A program made the translations under genes and the position numbers. A DNA stretch of 64,000 bases from Limanda limanda (Eukaryota > Chordata > Actinopteri > Pleuronectiformes > Pleuronectidae), in contig NC_083641.1 of assembly GCF_963576545.1 (NCBI RefSeq), forward strand, positions 21,281,523 through 21,345,522, read 5' to 3'. The notes under the pieces are model-generated. The model had not been told where the DNA came from, ran no database searches, and saw only the letters and a list, made by a program, of their open reading frames with translations. This document shows positions 36,901 to 49,700 of this stretch, in pieces; the stretch's first letter is position 1, and each line of letters begins with the position of its first letter.

Positions 36901-37828
36901 TCACCTTTTTTACATAAATGCATTAGCCTACAGCCACAGGGATCAGTTAAGTGTCACATTATTCTCCAGTTGATCATATTTTATTAGGATTTCAGAGGAC
37001 TAGAAGGAAAAGAAAATTTAGAAAGCGATATCACTGGGGATGGGAATTAACCTCATTTAAGCAGAGCAATCTAAATTGTGTAATAGACATGTCCAAAGAT
37101 AGAAAGAAACCTACATGTCACCTCTTATAATACTGTCAAGATGAATATTATATTAAATCAGAAATATTTTCAGGGCCCTTTTTGAGATCCTTATTGCTAT
37201 GGTTAGCATGTCACACAGTCAATTGTTTGTTTGATTTTCTTTCAGATGTGAAAATTATATCATGGTGGTAATTTGGACACAATGCAATCTGAGATTTTAA
37301 CATGCACCTGTGGGCATGTTTTGAAATTAATAATGAATAAGTAACGGAAAGGGCATTACACCATCGTTCACTGACATTTGCCTTTGCACTGCTTGCACTC
37401 TGCAGTACATAGATACATATTTCTGTTGTTAATGCCCTTGTAACAGATGGCACGGTGACCACCCTTTTTTAACACATTTTTTACCTTTTTCTCATTATGA
37501 CAGTCACTTCCCTTCACACTGAGGTGTATGTAGCCATGTGTGTAGCTGATAAATGCAAAGTACTGGGCCACATATTTCCTCATTCACAGAGTCACGACAA
37601 CCTGCTTCACGAGGAGGGAGTAACACACAGAGAGATTCAGACTAGTACCACACACTGACAACACCTACCATCCTTTTTCATATACTGACTCCAATCAGAT
37701 ATAACCACTGGCTGTGTGAAGTCTGATTGTAGAACGAGTTGTAAGAGGCTTGAACGTTTAATATAATATTAAGGTGTTTTAACTGAGAGTGCTGAATTGT
37801 AAACATTAAACCAAACACTGAAGCTTTT
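33984..37828. other. Intron 1, no gene seen
   Basis: AT-rich. One short tandem duplication 'gtgtctcccgacaaa' at 34242-34271. A minus-strand 71-codon ORF (37368-37583) has six cysteines in its last 44 residues but no domain I recognise. Confidence 0.45.
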
Positions 37829-37863
37829 CATGCTTCTGCGTTGAAGCTGTAGCATATGCTTAT

Positions 37864-38885
37864 CAGGGTTCCCACGGTCATGGAAAACCTGGAAGAGTCA
37901 TGGAATTTTAAAATGTGTTTTTCCAGGCCTGGAAAAGTCATGGAAAAAAATAATCTCCCAAAAGTTTTGGAAAAGTCAGGGAAATTTGTTATATTCATAT
38001 TTTCATGTCTTTCATTTTAGGGATGGGCATAATTAATCTACGATTGATTAATTGATCAATTAGAATTTTGTCGATGACATTATTTTTTCATTGATGAAAA
38101 TTATTGCATGTTCGCTATGTGGCAGGAGGTCTGAATATCCGAGTCGCCCTGAACGCAGCACAGCGAGGATGTTAGCAGCTGGAGGAAGCAGCCCGGAGCT
38201 AAGCCTTCGCTGCTCGGCTTCATGTCCGCACACGGACTGTCAGTCCACGGGAAAGGGAACCCGGACAGACCCGGGTCTGGTTGAGGGGTTCCGGGATAGA
38301 GGGCGTGACAACGACCGGACTGAGAGGTCGAGAGCCGTCAAATCGAGCTAGCTCTCAGCGGCTAGCTGCTGCTCTCTCAGCGGGGCTTAGCTGCAGCAGC
38401 GCTTATTTACAAGTGTAACCATTGAACGGATTCCGTTTAACTGCCACAAGAGTTGTTCATCTTGTAATAAAGACCTCAATGAGGAAACACACAATTTTTT
38501 CTATTTTTACTGCATTTTAATATAGCCTATAAATAGTGAATTTTAATATACAATATTAATGATTAATCGAAAATCGATCGTTAATTCTCCCGACGATCAA
38601 TTAAGACAATTTAATCGAATGCCCATCCCGCTGAGTTTTAAATAATTCATATGCTTTTAAAGAAATACGCTCAAAATATAAGCAGGCATACTTGGGTTTG
38701 TGTCATTTAAGGTATACTGTATGCCTTGGAATTCTCATTGTTAGTTTGAATACTACATTTTGTCACTTTTTCCCGTATACACTGAGATTTCACAAAATGT
38801 TCGGTCATGGAAATTTGGTTTAAAGTTATTGAAAAGTCATGGAAAAGTCATGGAAATCCATTGGTCTAAATGTGTATGAACCCTG
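37864..38885. mobile_element. hAT-like non-autonomous element, middle layer of the nest
   Basis: The termini are CAGGGTTC and GAACCCTG, typical of hAT-superfamily ends, and both sides carry subterminal 'gtcatggaaa' / 'aaaagtcatggaa' repeats. A near match in the flanks (GCTTAT left, GCTAAT right) may be a decayed target-site duplication. There is no transposase. It is itself interrupted by another element at 38019-38632. Confidence 0.75.
38019..38632. mobile_element. Innermost inverted-repeat element of the nest
   Basis: The ends are AGGGATGGGCAT (38019-38030) and ATGCCCATCCC (38619-38629), followed inward by ATTAATCG-rich imperfect inverted sequence. The centre (about 38110-38400) is GC- and CpG-rich, unlike its surroundings. 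The terminus is like that of small hAT-type elements. The open frame across the centre shows no recognised domain. Confidence 0.7.
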
Positions 38886-39006
38886 GCTAATGACCTGTAC
38901 CCTACGCAGAGCCTAAGCCGTACCCTGACATTTACCCCCCCAAAATGTAATTACGCAATTGGTCCCGATTTACATACCTAGGGCATAGCTTCAACGCAGA
39001 AGCATG

Positions 39007-42000
39007 GAACAGCCTTTACCCTGAACACACACGCAAACACACTCAGGACGTGTAGCAGGAAGTTTTGAGTCAGAGGTCACTTGGGTACCACAGTTAACTG
39101 CTCAGTCGCAGGATGGTGGGGTTGAATGAGATTTGTTCTGAAACGCTGAAGGCTGTTTTGATATTGTTGGGCTTGGTAACCTCGACCTTGGACTGGTACA
39201 CCACAACCACCATTTCTGGGATGTTTGTAATTGTACTGTTTTGTCCATTTTGAAATCTGAATCTAAGAGGCTGAAAAACTGTTGGCAGCCTGTTGTTGAT
39301 CATTGGATTTACCTTTGTGTGGTACAGTAGCTATTCATTGCAACTTGTTCATAGCAGTTGCTGTCATTTTCATTTCGACTACACAGCTGTTAAGTTGTTT
39401 TGCCCTCATCTTGTGTGGTTCTGATTTAATGGCTGTGAAAAAAAACACTTGCCAAAGAACTCAGAACTGCCACAGGGGGAGTTCCCGTCAAATCTCTAGG
39501 ACCCATATTGCTGTGATCAGAGCTCCACACGAACTAACAACATAATGTTAGTTCAGTTTCACTGTGACTCTGTGTTAACGCAGACGTTTTAAGGGATCTG
39601 GTGCAAGTAATCCTGTGTCCAGCTCTTTTTGAATGCTTGGCTTCAGTCTTTGCATTGAACTCTGAAAGGTTTGACTTGTAGCCTTATGATGCTCAAAAGG
39701 AGGATATCAAGACACAGTATTTGGTGACAATGGCATGTTGTAATTGCGGCTTCACTGTGTGATACAAAGAAAAAACGTCTGAACAGCTCCTCTGGTTACA
39801 AGCTCTGGGTGTTGACCCAAACATGTAGGTTCTCTCTGTCTCTCTGTGATATAATGATTTATTACAGTGGCTTAGTTTTGAGTGACAGATCCCTTAGGCT
39901 GTCGCTCTGCATACTCAGCCTACCTTATTTCCACTCCAGCTCAGCCGTCTTGTTCAAATCTGGCTTTAGTAACTGACAAAGATGTCAGTCAGCTGTTAAT
40001 CTAAATGCAGGCAGTAAAACATCCCATTAAACCATCTGTGCGTGTACCAATGATGCCCAGTAAAAAGCATGAGTCCTGAATAATGTTTATGATTAATATG
40101 AACATTAGGTTGTTTTGCGTACCTGTCTAATGGAAGTCAAACAATAAGGTAGTCTAAACATCCATGCATTATGCCTTGCCAGTGATGCACAACGGTCGTC
40201 AACCTGTAAACACTGAAACTGTCAAGGATGCTGCTGCATAGGAAATTGGACCTTCGACGTTCAGATGGAAAATGAAAACAATCTTATGAAGATAAACACT
40301 CATTTATTACATATGTTCAAACTGCTATGTACGTAGTTGTGCTGACTGAACAGATTACTGATAAATGATCATGTGTTGTCCCATAACAGAAAGAGGAAGC
40401 TGCTACTTTCTAATCGGGATTTCCTTGAGTTTGACATGTGTTCTAATTACTGTGAACAATGAAATGACACTACATCGTTCACACTGCATGACATTAACTC
40501 TTAGCAGCTTTTTGAGTGGTATTAACTATTTGATAACTATGGGGGTAAAGTGAATAAAAGTGATACTCACATTCATTCATTATAGAACTGCAATAAACTC
40601 AGGCTACGGAAATGAAACAGCTCACTGCAGGTAAAAGCAGTCATCATTTATTGTTTTTCTTTACTCAATCTCAATTAATCCCAAAAGAGTGAACGTAAAC
40701 AGCAGCAGATGAATTGGAGCATAAAATATCTGTGACAATTGACGTGTTAAATATCATACGTAATGGATATAGGTATAAGATTTAATGAACACAATAAACA
40801 GTCTGCTTTGGATTTCAGTTTAATTTAGAGGCAATATTGATCCTGATAACAATACCATGTCTAATTATTGATCACTAAAATCTTAATGAAGCCTGTTCCC
40901 AGTGAGGGTAGTGTGCAGCGGAGAGTGAGAACATGAAAGAGGATCAGGGACAAGAAAAGACGTGCAGGGTTACAAATGTGACTTCATCACACGGTGTGAA
41001 TACATAATGGTGTAAGCTCAGTATAGCACTAGTTCAACCCAAAGGAAAATCAAATATCCAAACAAACCATACTACTGTGCCATTCTTTTTTTGTGTGCAC
41101 TGTATGTTTGCCAGCTTGTCTGCTTGTCGGCCTCGGTCCTTTTCACCATGTCTCTCATGCTCCTCCTTGAAGGATCTCCTCGCAGTATGACTCAGTAACT
41201 TCCACTGCCTGAAAGCCATCTTGCTGTCTTTGCCAGCAGAAGCCGGATGTGTCATGAACCCCAGTGTGCATCTTTTCCCATGGATGCCATAGAGCGCAAA
41301 GGCAGATGACAGGCCCTCTGAAGCAAATTAAACTATCTCACATCAACACTCATAGTAACAAGGCCAACATAGAGATGGGGTTTCCATGCAACCTTTAAAT
41401 GTATGAGAACAATTAAGGAGAACCTCCGATCTCTAAAGATTATTAGCTTAACTGCTCTGTTAGTATTAACTCATTATAAGGAGGGTGCAGTTCAAGCTAG
41501 GTTTTATAATTTACTGACCCATTGCCCTATAGGCTCACAACTCACAGCTTGTTTTTCGTCCTTCTTTTGCCAAATACATTTTGGAGCATTGAGAGGTTTT
41601 TAAGAGCCACACATTGTGTAAAGCATCACTTGCATACGATACATCTTAAGAAATCAGTGACTGTGCTGCATGTACTTAATCATCAACTGTATTCTCAATG
41701 GCATACTGGTGGCTTGCGTAACTACTCCCCCTGGAAATCCCTTCACAACAGCCACCATTACTGAGGAGAGTATATGCAGAGAAGAGCTGTTCTCTACCTT
41801 ATGACAGCACATGGCTGCCTTTTCTGCCTGAGTGGCTACAGCAACACACAGTTAAGACACATTATGATTGAACAGGGTCAGGGTTGGTGTTACAGGAGCA
41901 GATACAAGCCACCTTTCTGGAGCTTTAAGGATGTTTGACAACAGCAGTTTTGGCATCTATAGCATTCTTCTGTCTTAAGCCATTTTCAGACATGACCTGC

Positions 42001-42889
42001 GGGTAAAGTCCGGAGGATTGGATGCAGAGTGTACGCAGTTTGCTTTTCACACATGCACAACACAGCGCAGGGTTTTCTGCACAGATCTGTTCATTATTCA
42101 GGCGAGAGGTGGAGCAGCCAGGTGCAGCAGGCAGAGGCAGGAAGTGACGGATTAATTCTGCTGCGTAGATCATGTGATTTTCTTGACAACACAGACATCG
42201 GTGTCGGGTCTTATTACTACAAACTCTCTTTACATCTTCGTCTATGTCTTCTATGTGTGTGACCGCTTTTTCACCAGGATATATATATATTATATATATA
42301 TTCCTGTTAGAAGCGTCATCAACCCCCCACTGGCTCTTGGCAGCCCCAGCTGTGTTCTCACATCGAATTCTCCTGACTTTCTACAGACTTTTTGCTAGGA
42401 GGCCAGGTACAGAAAGTCCATACATAATCTGGAACCTCTCACTCTGACTTTTGCATTCACACATGCACCTCCTCCGTAGAAAATGCGGAGGATCTGCTGA
42501 GTTCAGTGCATGTCTGAAAGCAGCTTTACTGTGGCTGATGGACAAGTGGGTCTACGCAGGGTTTCATGTATCATGATATAAAGGGAAGGAGGAATCGGTT
42601 GGAGCTGGAGTGTAATAGTGCCAGGCACTATTTTTTTCCACAAGACTCACAACGCATTTGCTCTGGTTTGTCCTGCCTTGTTAATCTGGATACATGCGCA
42701 ATTATTGGAATGTGTTTTTTTTTTACTGTTATGGCTACATATCGTGCCTCCTTTTTGATGGATAAATTAGGTTGAATGTTCAAGTTTGTGATCGGAAACC
42801 TTTACTGCTTTTAACAGTTTTTGCACATGTCTTTCCCATCTCATTGTCTAACTAAACCAGTGGCACTTTCAAACCAATGACCAATGGCT
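39007..42889. other. Intron 1, no gene seen
   Basis: Nothing identifiable beyond the palindromic AT tract at 42.28 kb. Confidence 0.5.
42280..42301. repeat. Palindromic (AT)n tract
   Basis: AT run with a central TT, nearly self-complementary. Confidence 0.85.
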
Positions 42890-43735
42890 ACAGAGACACT
42901 GGCATCAGAAATTAGGCAGTCCCCTTCACCTTTGCACACTAAGTGTTGAAAAGTATATATATAGTATTTGCCGTGATGGGTTTTGGTCCAAATTGCTTTA
43001 TTTTTCCCTGAGATGCATCTATAACTTGACAGGAGTCCACCTTGGATTAATTTAATTGGTTTCATGTAGTTTTGAAAAGCGCACAGCTGTGTGTGCATAA
43101 GGTCCCATAATCCAAACTGCATGTCAGAACAAAATAATGTAATTTTGAATTGGGTGATAGATCTCCATGCATTATCTCTGGCAAGCACCACTTTCTTCCC
43201 ATCACCTGACACCATTCCTATATGACAAAGCAATATGAGGGCATCTGCATCAAACTATGAGGGTGCTTCTCGGCAGTAGGGACAGGGAGACTGGTAGCAT
43301 CGTGATGAAGGGTGAATAGAGCCAAACACAAATACCTTGAAGAAATCCTCATGTTTCACCTTTCATCACAACAATGACTCAAATCATACAGTAACAAACA
43401 CAGTGGCTCCTGGCCAAGTCTTTGACTGTTCTTGAGTGGCCCAGCCAAAGTACAGGCTTTAACCAAATAGAACATCTATGGATTCACCTGAAGCCATCCA
43501 GACACACTTCACATCCCATCTGACAGAGCTTGAGAGGATCTGCAGGAAAGAATGTGAAATCCTCTATATCTAGGTGTGCAAAGCTTGTAGAGACAGAGGA
43601 CTCAAAGCTGCAATGAGTGTGATGTAATTGAATTAATAGTTTCAATTTTGTTACTTTAATAAAGGAGAGATTTCAGTTTTTCAACTTAATTATTATACAA
43701 AAATGTCTCATCAATAACATTTTCACTTTTCTCTG
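42890..43735 (+). mobile_element. Degenerate, internally deleted Tc1-like transposon
   Basis: Three stretches match the order of a teleost Tc1-family element: a 5' part (43032-43135, with 'ataaggtcccataatccaaactgcatgtcagaaca'), a transposase C-terminal part (43250-43610) and a 3' part (43650-43730, with 'acaaaaatgtctcatcaataacattttcacttt'). The region for the DNA-binding domain and the first catalytic Asp is missing. Total length is about 0.85 kb, against about 1.6 kb for intact relatives. Terminal repeats are too decayed to place exactly. Confidence 0.8.
43250..43612 (+). pseudogene. Tc1-family transposase C-terminal relic (DDE domain, inactive)
   Basis: The translation shows VLEWPSQSTGFNQIEHLW (frame of 43470), equivalent to the conserved VLEWPSQSPDLNPIEHLW block of Tc1 transposases. 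The Glu at 43470-43472 is the third acidic residue of the DDE triad. About 109 bases upstream, in a different frame, FHHNNDSNHT (from 43361) stands where the family has FQQDNDPKHT, so the second catalytic Asp is Asn. The frame change between the two blocks, the missing N-terminal half and the lost Asp make this a non-functional fossil. It is in the same orientation as ncam1. Confidence 0.85.
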
Positions 43736-44399
43736 TGCTATCTTGCATCTACAACTGAAAAAGTGCAGGGAACAGAATATTTTTGAAGTGACTGTAAATA
43801 TTCTGTTTCCAACACCACCATCAACAGGTACAGACTGGGGCAGCCACAATTTCATAATGAACCAAATTTCCGTTTTACACCTGCCTCAATCACATAACAA
43901 ATCTCTAACAAAGTGTTTTGTACCTCACAAGGGCAGTAATTATATTAAAAGTTCACGTAAAGAACTTCAGGTGATAGGCAGTAGTCTCTCTCTCTTTCTC
44001 TACTCAACGTAGCATTAAAATTGTGGTGAAAGATAATTTTCACAGTTTATTCTGCCAAGAAATTGGTGAGACTGAATGTGGCTGAACCACGGCTGAGCAG
44101 CACTTTGCTGTGAGCAGAGGAAATCGTGGTTAGTTTGCTAGTGTCCAAAAAAGATATTGTATTAAATGACCAGAGAAGAAATGCTTCTAGTAAAGAGGTG
44201 CAATCTATGCCTTGGTGGTTGAACTGATTAATTGTGCTTAGATTATCAAGTTAATCAAGTTGTTTATTTGCACTTAACTAAAGTGTTTGACTGTCTGCAT
44301 TAGTAGACTGATTTGTATACCATCCACAGATAAGTTAGCATGAAAAATAGTTGTAGTAGTAGAATTTCTCTGTAAGACAATCAGCTAGGACAAGATTTG

Positions 44400-44648
44400 T
44401 TTTCACAGACACATTGCATATTTTACCTCCTAAGGACACTCCACTTGTTGCAAGTAGAATTTGTTGCTTTAGACATTTTAATACAGACTGATTTTCAGGC
44501 CTTGTCTTTTACTTGACGTTACTCCCTCAGTCAATAATTTGGCAAGAAACTAGCATTTTTGCTTGGAAATTACTTAACTCTCATATCAAAATGGTTGCTT
44601 ATTAATTATTTGTTTAATGAGTGTTTATTGATTGTTGCAGCTCTACAC
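44400..44648. mobile_element. Possible decayed hAT-type MITE ending in GCAGCTCTA
   Basis: The stretch 'ttaattatttgtttaatgag..attgattgttgcagctctac' resembles the right end of an AT-rich fish MITE whose termini read CAGCTCTA. The left end is not identifiable. Confidence 0.3.
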
Positions 44649-45360
44649 TGAGGACAGAGTACAGTCTCCAGTAAAATAGAGGACGACTTGACTTGAATAA
44701 AAATTACTCAAACAGAACTTCTCAGATCACTTGAATTTATGAGGTCTGGCTTTCACAGTTTTTTTCCGCTCCTGGCAAATTTATTCCAGTAGCGCAGCTC
44801 ATAGGATTTGTAACAGAACATTCAATGAACTGCAGCTCAAACGTGTAGAGTATACAGACAGAATTGAATGAATGTTAAAGGATCTGTAGTAATCAGCTTG
44901 ACTGGTTGTTGTCTGAATGTTCAGCAAATGTGATCCATTAATATCTATTAATAACAGATCCTGGCCCATGTTGTGATATTAGTGCAAATGGATATCCTGT
45001 AGCACTTTGTGTTAAACCTTATTTTCCGCTTTCAAAGTATAATAGCATAAAATCCAGTGAAGGTGTACAGGACACTAAAATCCATGTATGTCCACTGGTA
45101 ATGAAATCAGTCCAGGGCACTTAGCTGAAACCAGCATGTATTGCACGTATAACGAGCAGGCATAAATTCAGAAAAAAAGGCATTACCCTACCCTAATTCA
45201 TCACAACCCTGGTTTTAAGTGCCTAGATTAATGGCGATAGTCTTCCCCCTCTGCAGATGTCTCTGGAGAGTTTAGCCCTGAGAAATAGAGTAGTCAACTC
45301 TCTGGAGGCTAGCCCTGTCCCAGTGTCTATTTTTACAGTCCAGTCTCTGATTGGCCGACA

Positions 45361-45362
<2 letters not shown>

Positions 45363-45398
<36 letters not shown>
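45363..45398. repeat. (GT)n microsatellite in intron 1
   Basis: About 18 GT units. Confidence 0.95.
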
Positions 45399-45402
<4 letters not shown>

Positions 45403-46699
45403 AAGCTCATGTTGTGTCATTAGGTGTCTCTGTGCCATCTGTCGCCCTCAGTGGAGCCGTTGTGTAGACAGACCACGCCTAGTCAGTCGGTGTCAGAGAA
45501 TGCAAAACACAACCTTGGGCTTTCCTTGCACTGACTGCTCTGTCATGAACGTGAGGGAAATGCATGATCCAGCTTCAAATTACTACCTTTAATGAAGCTA
45601 ATAAAGTGCTATTCAGACAATATGCCTCTTTTGTGGTTCTTTCTTTCAGAGCAGTAACGGTATGGGGTATTGTGTTATCATTAGGTGCAGGGAATTTTTG
45701 TGCAAGATATATGTCTTGACTGGGGATTGGATTTGTGTAGAAATTAACACCTGACAGTTAATTCTAGCGGTAAACATGAACAGATTTCCTGAGCAGGTGT
45801 AGTAACAGGTTGTTTATGAGTCATTGCTTGTCTAGTCAGATATTATTGCTGTCCCGCCTTAAGTGCTAAATGATTGACTCACAACATTTGTCTTGTGGCT
45901 GACTGAAAGATGACACGAGACGAGATACCTATTACGGTTAACTGACCGTGACCTTACATGCCCTTCCCTTAAACCTTATCCTCCCCAAGCCTCACAGACA
46001 GCACATGGGATGCTTTAAACACACTGGCAACCCACCTGTCAGGGTTTCCTTTGCATGCTGTAGTTTCTCTTTCTGTTATTCAAAGAATATGGGTAATTGT
46101 GATAACTAATACCTAACTAGGTGTGAGGATCCTAATGTGTTTGTCTGGAATCGAGCAAATTTACACACATATATTTGTCCAGATCTTGTTTTTGCCTTTT
46201 TACTTAGTGATAGGCTTATCTTACTGTCTTGTTATTTGGCATCTGGTGAAAAGGGGATGTGATGAAATATAACCACAGTGTTGTGTACTGTACACAGCAT
46301 GAATTAGTCAATATTTTAAAGGAGTCTGGTATTCTGAAAGTGTCTAAATTCTGAAAGTGTCTAAATATTATTGATAACCTTCACAGGTCCTGAAGTGAGC
46401 TGGTGTGGTGGTAACCATCCTCATCCTTCTTGTCGTAGGCGTCCTTAATTACTTTGCAGTGGTAACGTTTTTAGGAAGAGCATGGCACTGTTAAGAATAC
46501 AAATGGTTGGCTGCAATGGCTCAGCACAATTAGATGTGGCATGGATTAATGAGGTGCATCAGGGATGGCTTTGAATAACAGAGTTGTGTTGGTGGAGTAC
46601 CAAGCATACCCTTGTCAGAAAGCCTCTGACAGTGTGTGAAGACCATAAAGCTATCAAGCTACACATGCAATCAAGGATTTTCTCTACATGAATATGACC

Positions 46700-46797
46700 A
46701 GTATTGTTGCCTCTTAGTACAATGTAAGGAGTTTTCATGCTTCTGCCAGGGTCTGTATGGATTTTCTCTGGGTTTCCAAAGACATGAAAGACATTAA
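46700..46797 (+). mobile_element. SINE fragment, plus strand
   Basis: 'attgttgcctcttagtacaa', 'ggagttttcatgcttctgccagggtctgtatggattttctctgggt' and 'ccaaagacatgaa' follow the order of the same tRNA-derived SINE type in sense orientation. The B-box stretch is deleted. Confidence 0.5.
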
Positions 46798-49700
46798 TAT
46801 ATACTCCTTCAGGCCTGAGCACCAATCTTTAATACTTTTATGGTATTGACTTAAATGCTTTATAGATTTGATACCATATTGCAAAAAGCCTTTTTAAGGC
46901 ATAAAGGAGTGAATCTCATCAGTGTCAGTTTCAGTTTGCCAATAGGTACCCAACATGTTTTTACCAAGATTAAATAGTGCTAGTGATTGGCCGTCTTAAA
47001 TTACATTACATGAATGTCCAGGTAAAACTCTATGATGTGTGTAACAAGGCCAAGGAGTTGGAAAACAAACCTAAATGTTTTTACCATGATGTGTAATGTA
47101 ATTTTGTTGTTGAAACAACATTTTAAATTGTTACTAAAAAAATAATCTTTAAGGAAACATCAAAGATTTTGAACGATTCCCAGCCTTTCCAGCTATTGCA
47201 TCTTAACAAGGTTCTGACCTCATATCTGCAGCTAGTCCCCAGGCACTGCATTATGGTTGCCCAATCCCCCTAAATAGATAAGATAGGTCGCACTCATAGG
47301 ACAAATATCCCCATGGGTGACTTCGAAAGTATAACTAATTTTAAATAGGATAAAACAAATGAGCTCCTTAGTGGAGCATAGTTGACTGTGTGACGATCAA
47401 ACGTTTTTTTATCCTGATGTGGTTAGCAAGAGACTGATTTTCTCGCAGGGCGATGCGCGGCACGTACTCATCAGAAAGATGATTTAAACTGATGGCATTT
47501 CGGTGGCAGTTGTCTGGTTAGTTAGGTGGCAGGATACCCTATGCATATAGATTCTCTCCGTATATACAGCGAAAATTACATTTAGAATGTCACTTTGAGG
47601 TTGAATTATTTTTTGCAGGGAAGCTCGCTACACAGACATAAGAAAACACTGGGTTATTATCTTTTTTTATGTTTTGAAATCTAGGCTGTCAACACACTGC
47701 TAGGGTTGTTGTATGCTTCACTAACTGCAACATAAAGAAGCAGAAAAGAAAATGTATGATAAACTAAAATATTAACATGGTAATGGAAAATGAAATACAT
47801 AGAAAATGAATATAAATGAAAATGTCATATAAAGAGCAGCACCAAATAAATTCCTAAAAAGTCAACATCTACAAAACAAAAATAAACATTTAGAGAAAAG
47901 TCTCCCATGCATAATGGTTTTATTTTGTCTTTGATATCAATACTAAAATAATTTTTATTAAATGTTCAGCATCATTAGATAGAGTTTGACTGATGATGCA
48001 AAGGAAGTCACTTTCTTCAGTTTGTCTTTGTGCAGCTCTCTTATTATTTCATCATTTTACAATCTGTTAGTCGGTGCTACATGTGTCCGAGCACATGCTG
48101 ATTACATAACTTGCCCACCATCTTACTTCATTTTTTACATAAAACCTGTGAGGTTAATTTTCGTGGTTCAGTAGCGCCCACGTTCATCAAATGAAAACTC
48201 CACTGTAATTTTATTTAATTTATTTAATTTAATACATTTCTGCTTCCTTCAGCTACAGAGCAGTGTCACGTCACAGAGTTGCTGATTTATATCATGTGAC
48301 GAGAGGAGAGTTGACCGAGAAGGCCTAGGATTGGGTGTCAAAGCTCCTATTTCTTAAATATGTCAGAATTAACCTGAATGAATGGAGCCTGACAACATTA
48401 ATGAGGCAATCTGCAATCTTTGTCTGATGGAGGTGACAGCATCTGGAGCTAACACTTCCCACCTTCACACACCTTCACCACATGAGAGAGGCTGCCCCAA
48501 GTGAAATCTGACGTCAAGTATCTGAGTAAGCTCCTGACAGACAATGAGCCGACATGTCTTTTTTTGTCAAATGTAGAATCCTGTCTCTTTGTTTGTGGTT
48601 ATGTTTAGACCAGTGTTAGTTTGGATAACCATACAGTCAATAGGGAAATAGAGTTTAGCAGTTTTTTTTCAATTGAGCCAGCATAAAAGGCTGTTAATCT
48701 GAGGCCTGTTTGATGTCCAGCCACTGTTTTGCTTTGATTTGATTGGATCCGTGTTAGAGGAAGTGTACGGTGGTCAGCAGGGACAAAATCTGAGAGCAGG
48801 AAAAGACCAGCTGAGGCATCATAATCTTGGCTGCTATGGTGGGCGACCCTTGTTTATTTACTGGCATTTGATTCTTGGCAGGTGTTAATTTCAGACTCTG
48901 TTAGTATGGGAGGTGGGACATCAGTATTTGATTGATTGCTGGTGGGTGATGTCCAAACGCTCAGCTGCAGCCAACTGTTCGTATGCCAGCAAACAAGGGG
49001 AAAAAAGATTTCCATGGTCAAAATTGGGCCTCTATTGACCATTTTTCTGCTTGTTATCAACGTGTTCGCACAATTATCCTCCTTAGCTCTGTAACCTTTA
49101 TGGCGATTGGCAACACACTCATTGTGCGTTTTATTTTTTTTTAATTAGTTATTTTATCCAATAACTGTGCGGTCTGCCCTAATCTCCAATAGATCTGCAT
49201 TGTCTTCCGCCAATCATAGATGACTCCAGGAGTAGCTGCACACACTGTGTCATCCTACACAACATAATGAGTACTCAAGTGCTGCCCTGCCTCTCTGCCC
49301 TGCCCCTGGCTCTGTCTGGCTGTATCTGAAATGGTGCATTCCCTCCTATTGATCCTCTTCCTGCTGGAGTCACAGGCAGGCTTATCCGGCTCGTCCCAGC
49401 TTGTCTGCCTTCTGAATGGACACACAGAGAGAGCTGTGTGCATGTGCCAGGCTTCGGGGTTCTGTGTAGTCTCAGGCAGCTTGTCGCTGAGTGGTCATTG
49501 TGGCTCCCTCCCTCCTGCCCTCCCGCCCTGCCTGTCTCCCACTTTTTGGCTCTTTGTTGTTACAGTAATAATTAGAGATGCATGATATTCTGCCCAGTTT
49601 ACACAGCATATGTGTATTATATTCTGCTGAACCTTAATGGCTTTCTCTCTGGTAGTGAGCGGGGCTGTTGCATTGTGGGTTTTTTCATGCGCGTGTGTCG

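Larger units (their letters stand above)
37829..39006. mobile_element. Outer MITE of a three-deep transposon nest
   Basis: A perfect 20-bp inverted repeat, CATGCTTCTGCGTTGAAGCT at 37829-37848 and its complement at 38987-39006, bounds this unit. Once the inner insertion (37864-38885) is removed, only about 155 bp remain, including CCCTACGCAGAGCCTAAGCC. That fits a small MITE interrupted near its left end. Confidence 0.8.

Noticed and set aside
37368..37583. Cys-rich minus-strand ORF resembling a small secreted or zinc-binding peptide
   Set aside because: Cysteine spacing fits no family I know. No signal peptide or splice partner.
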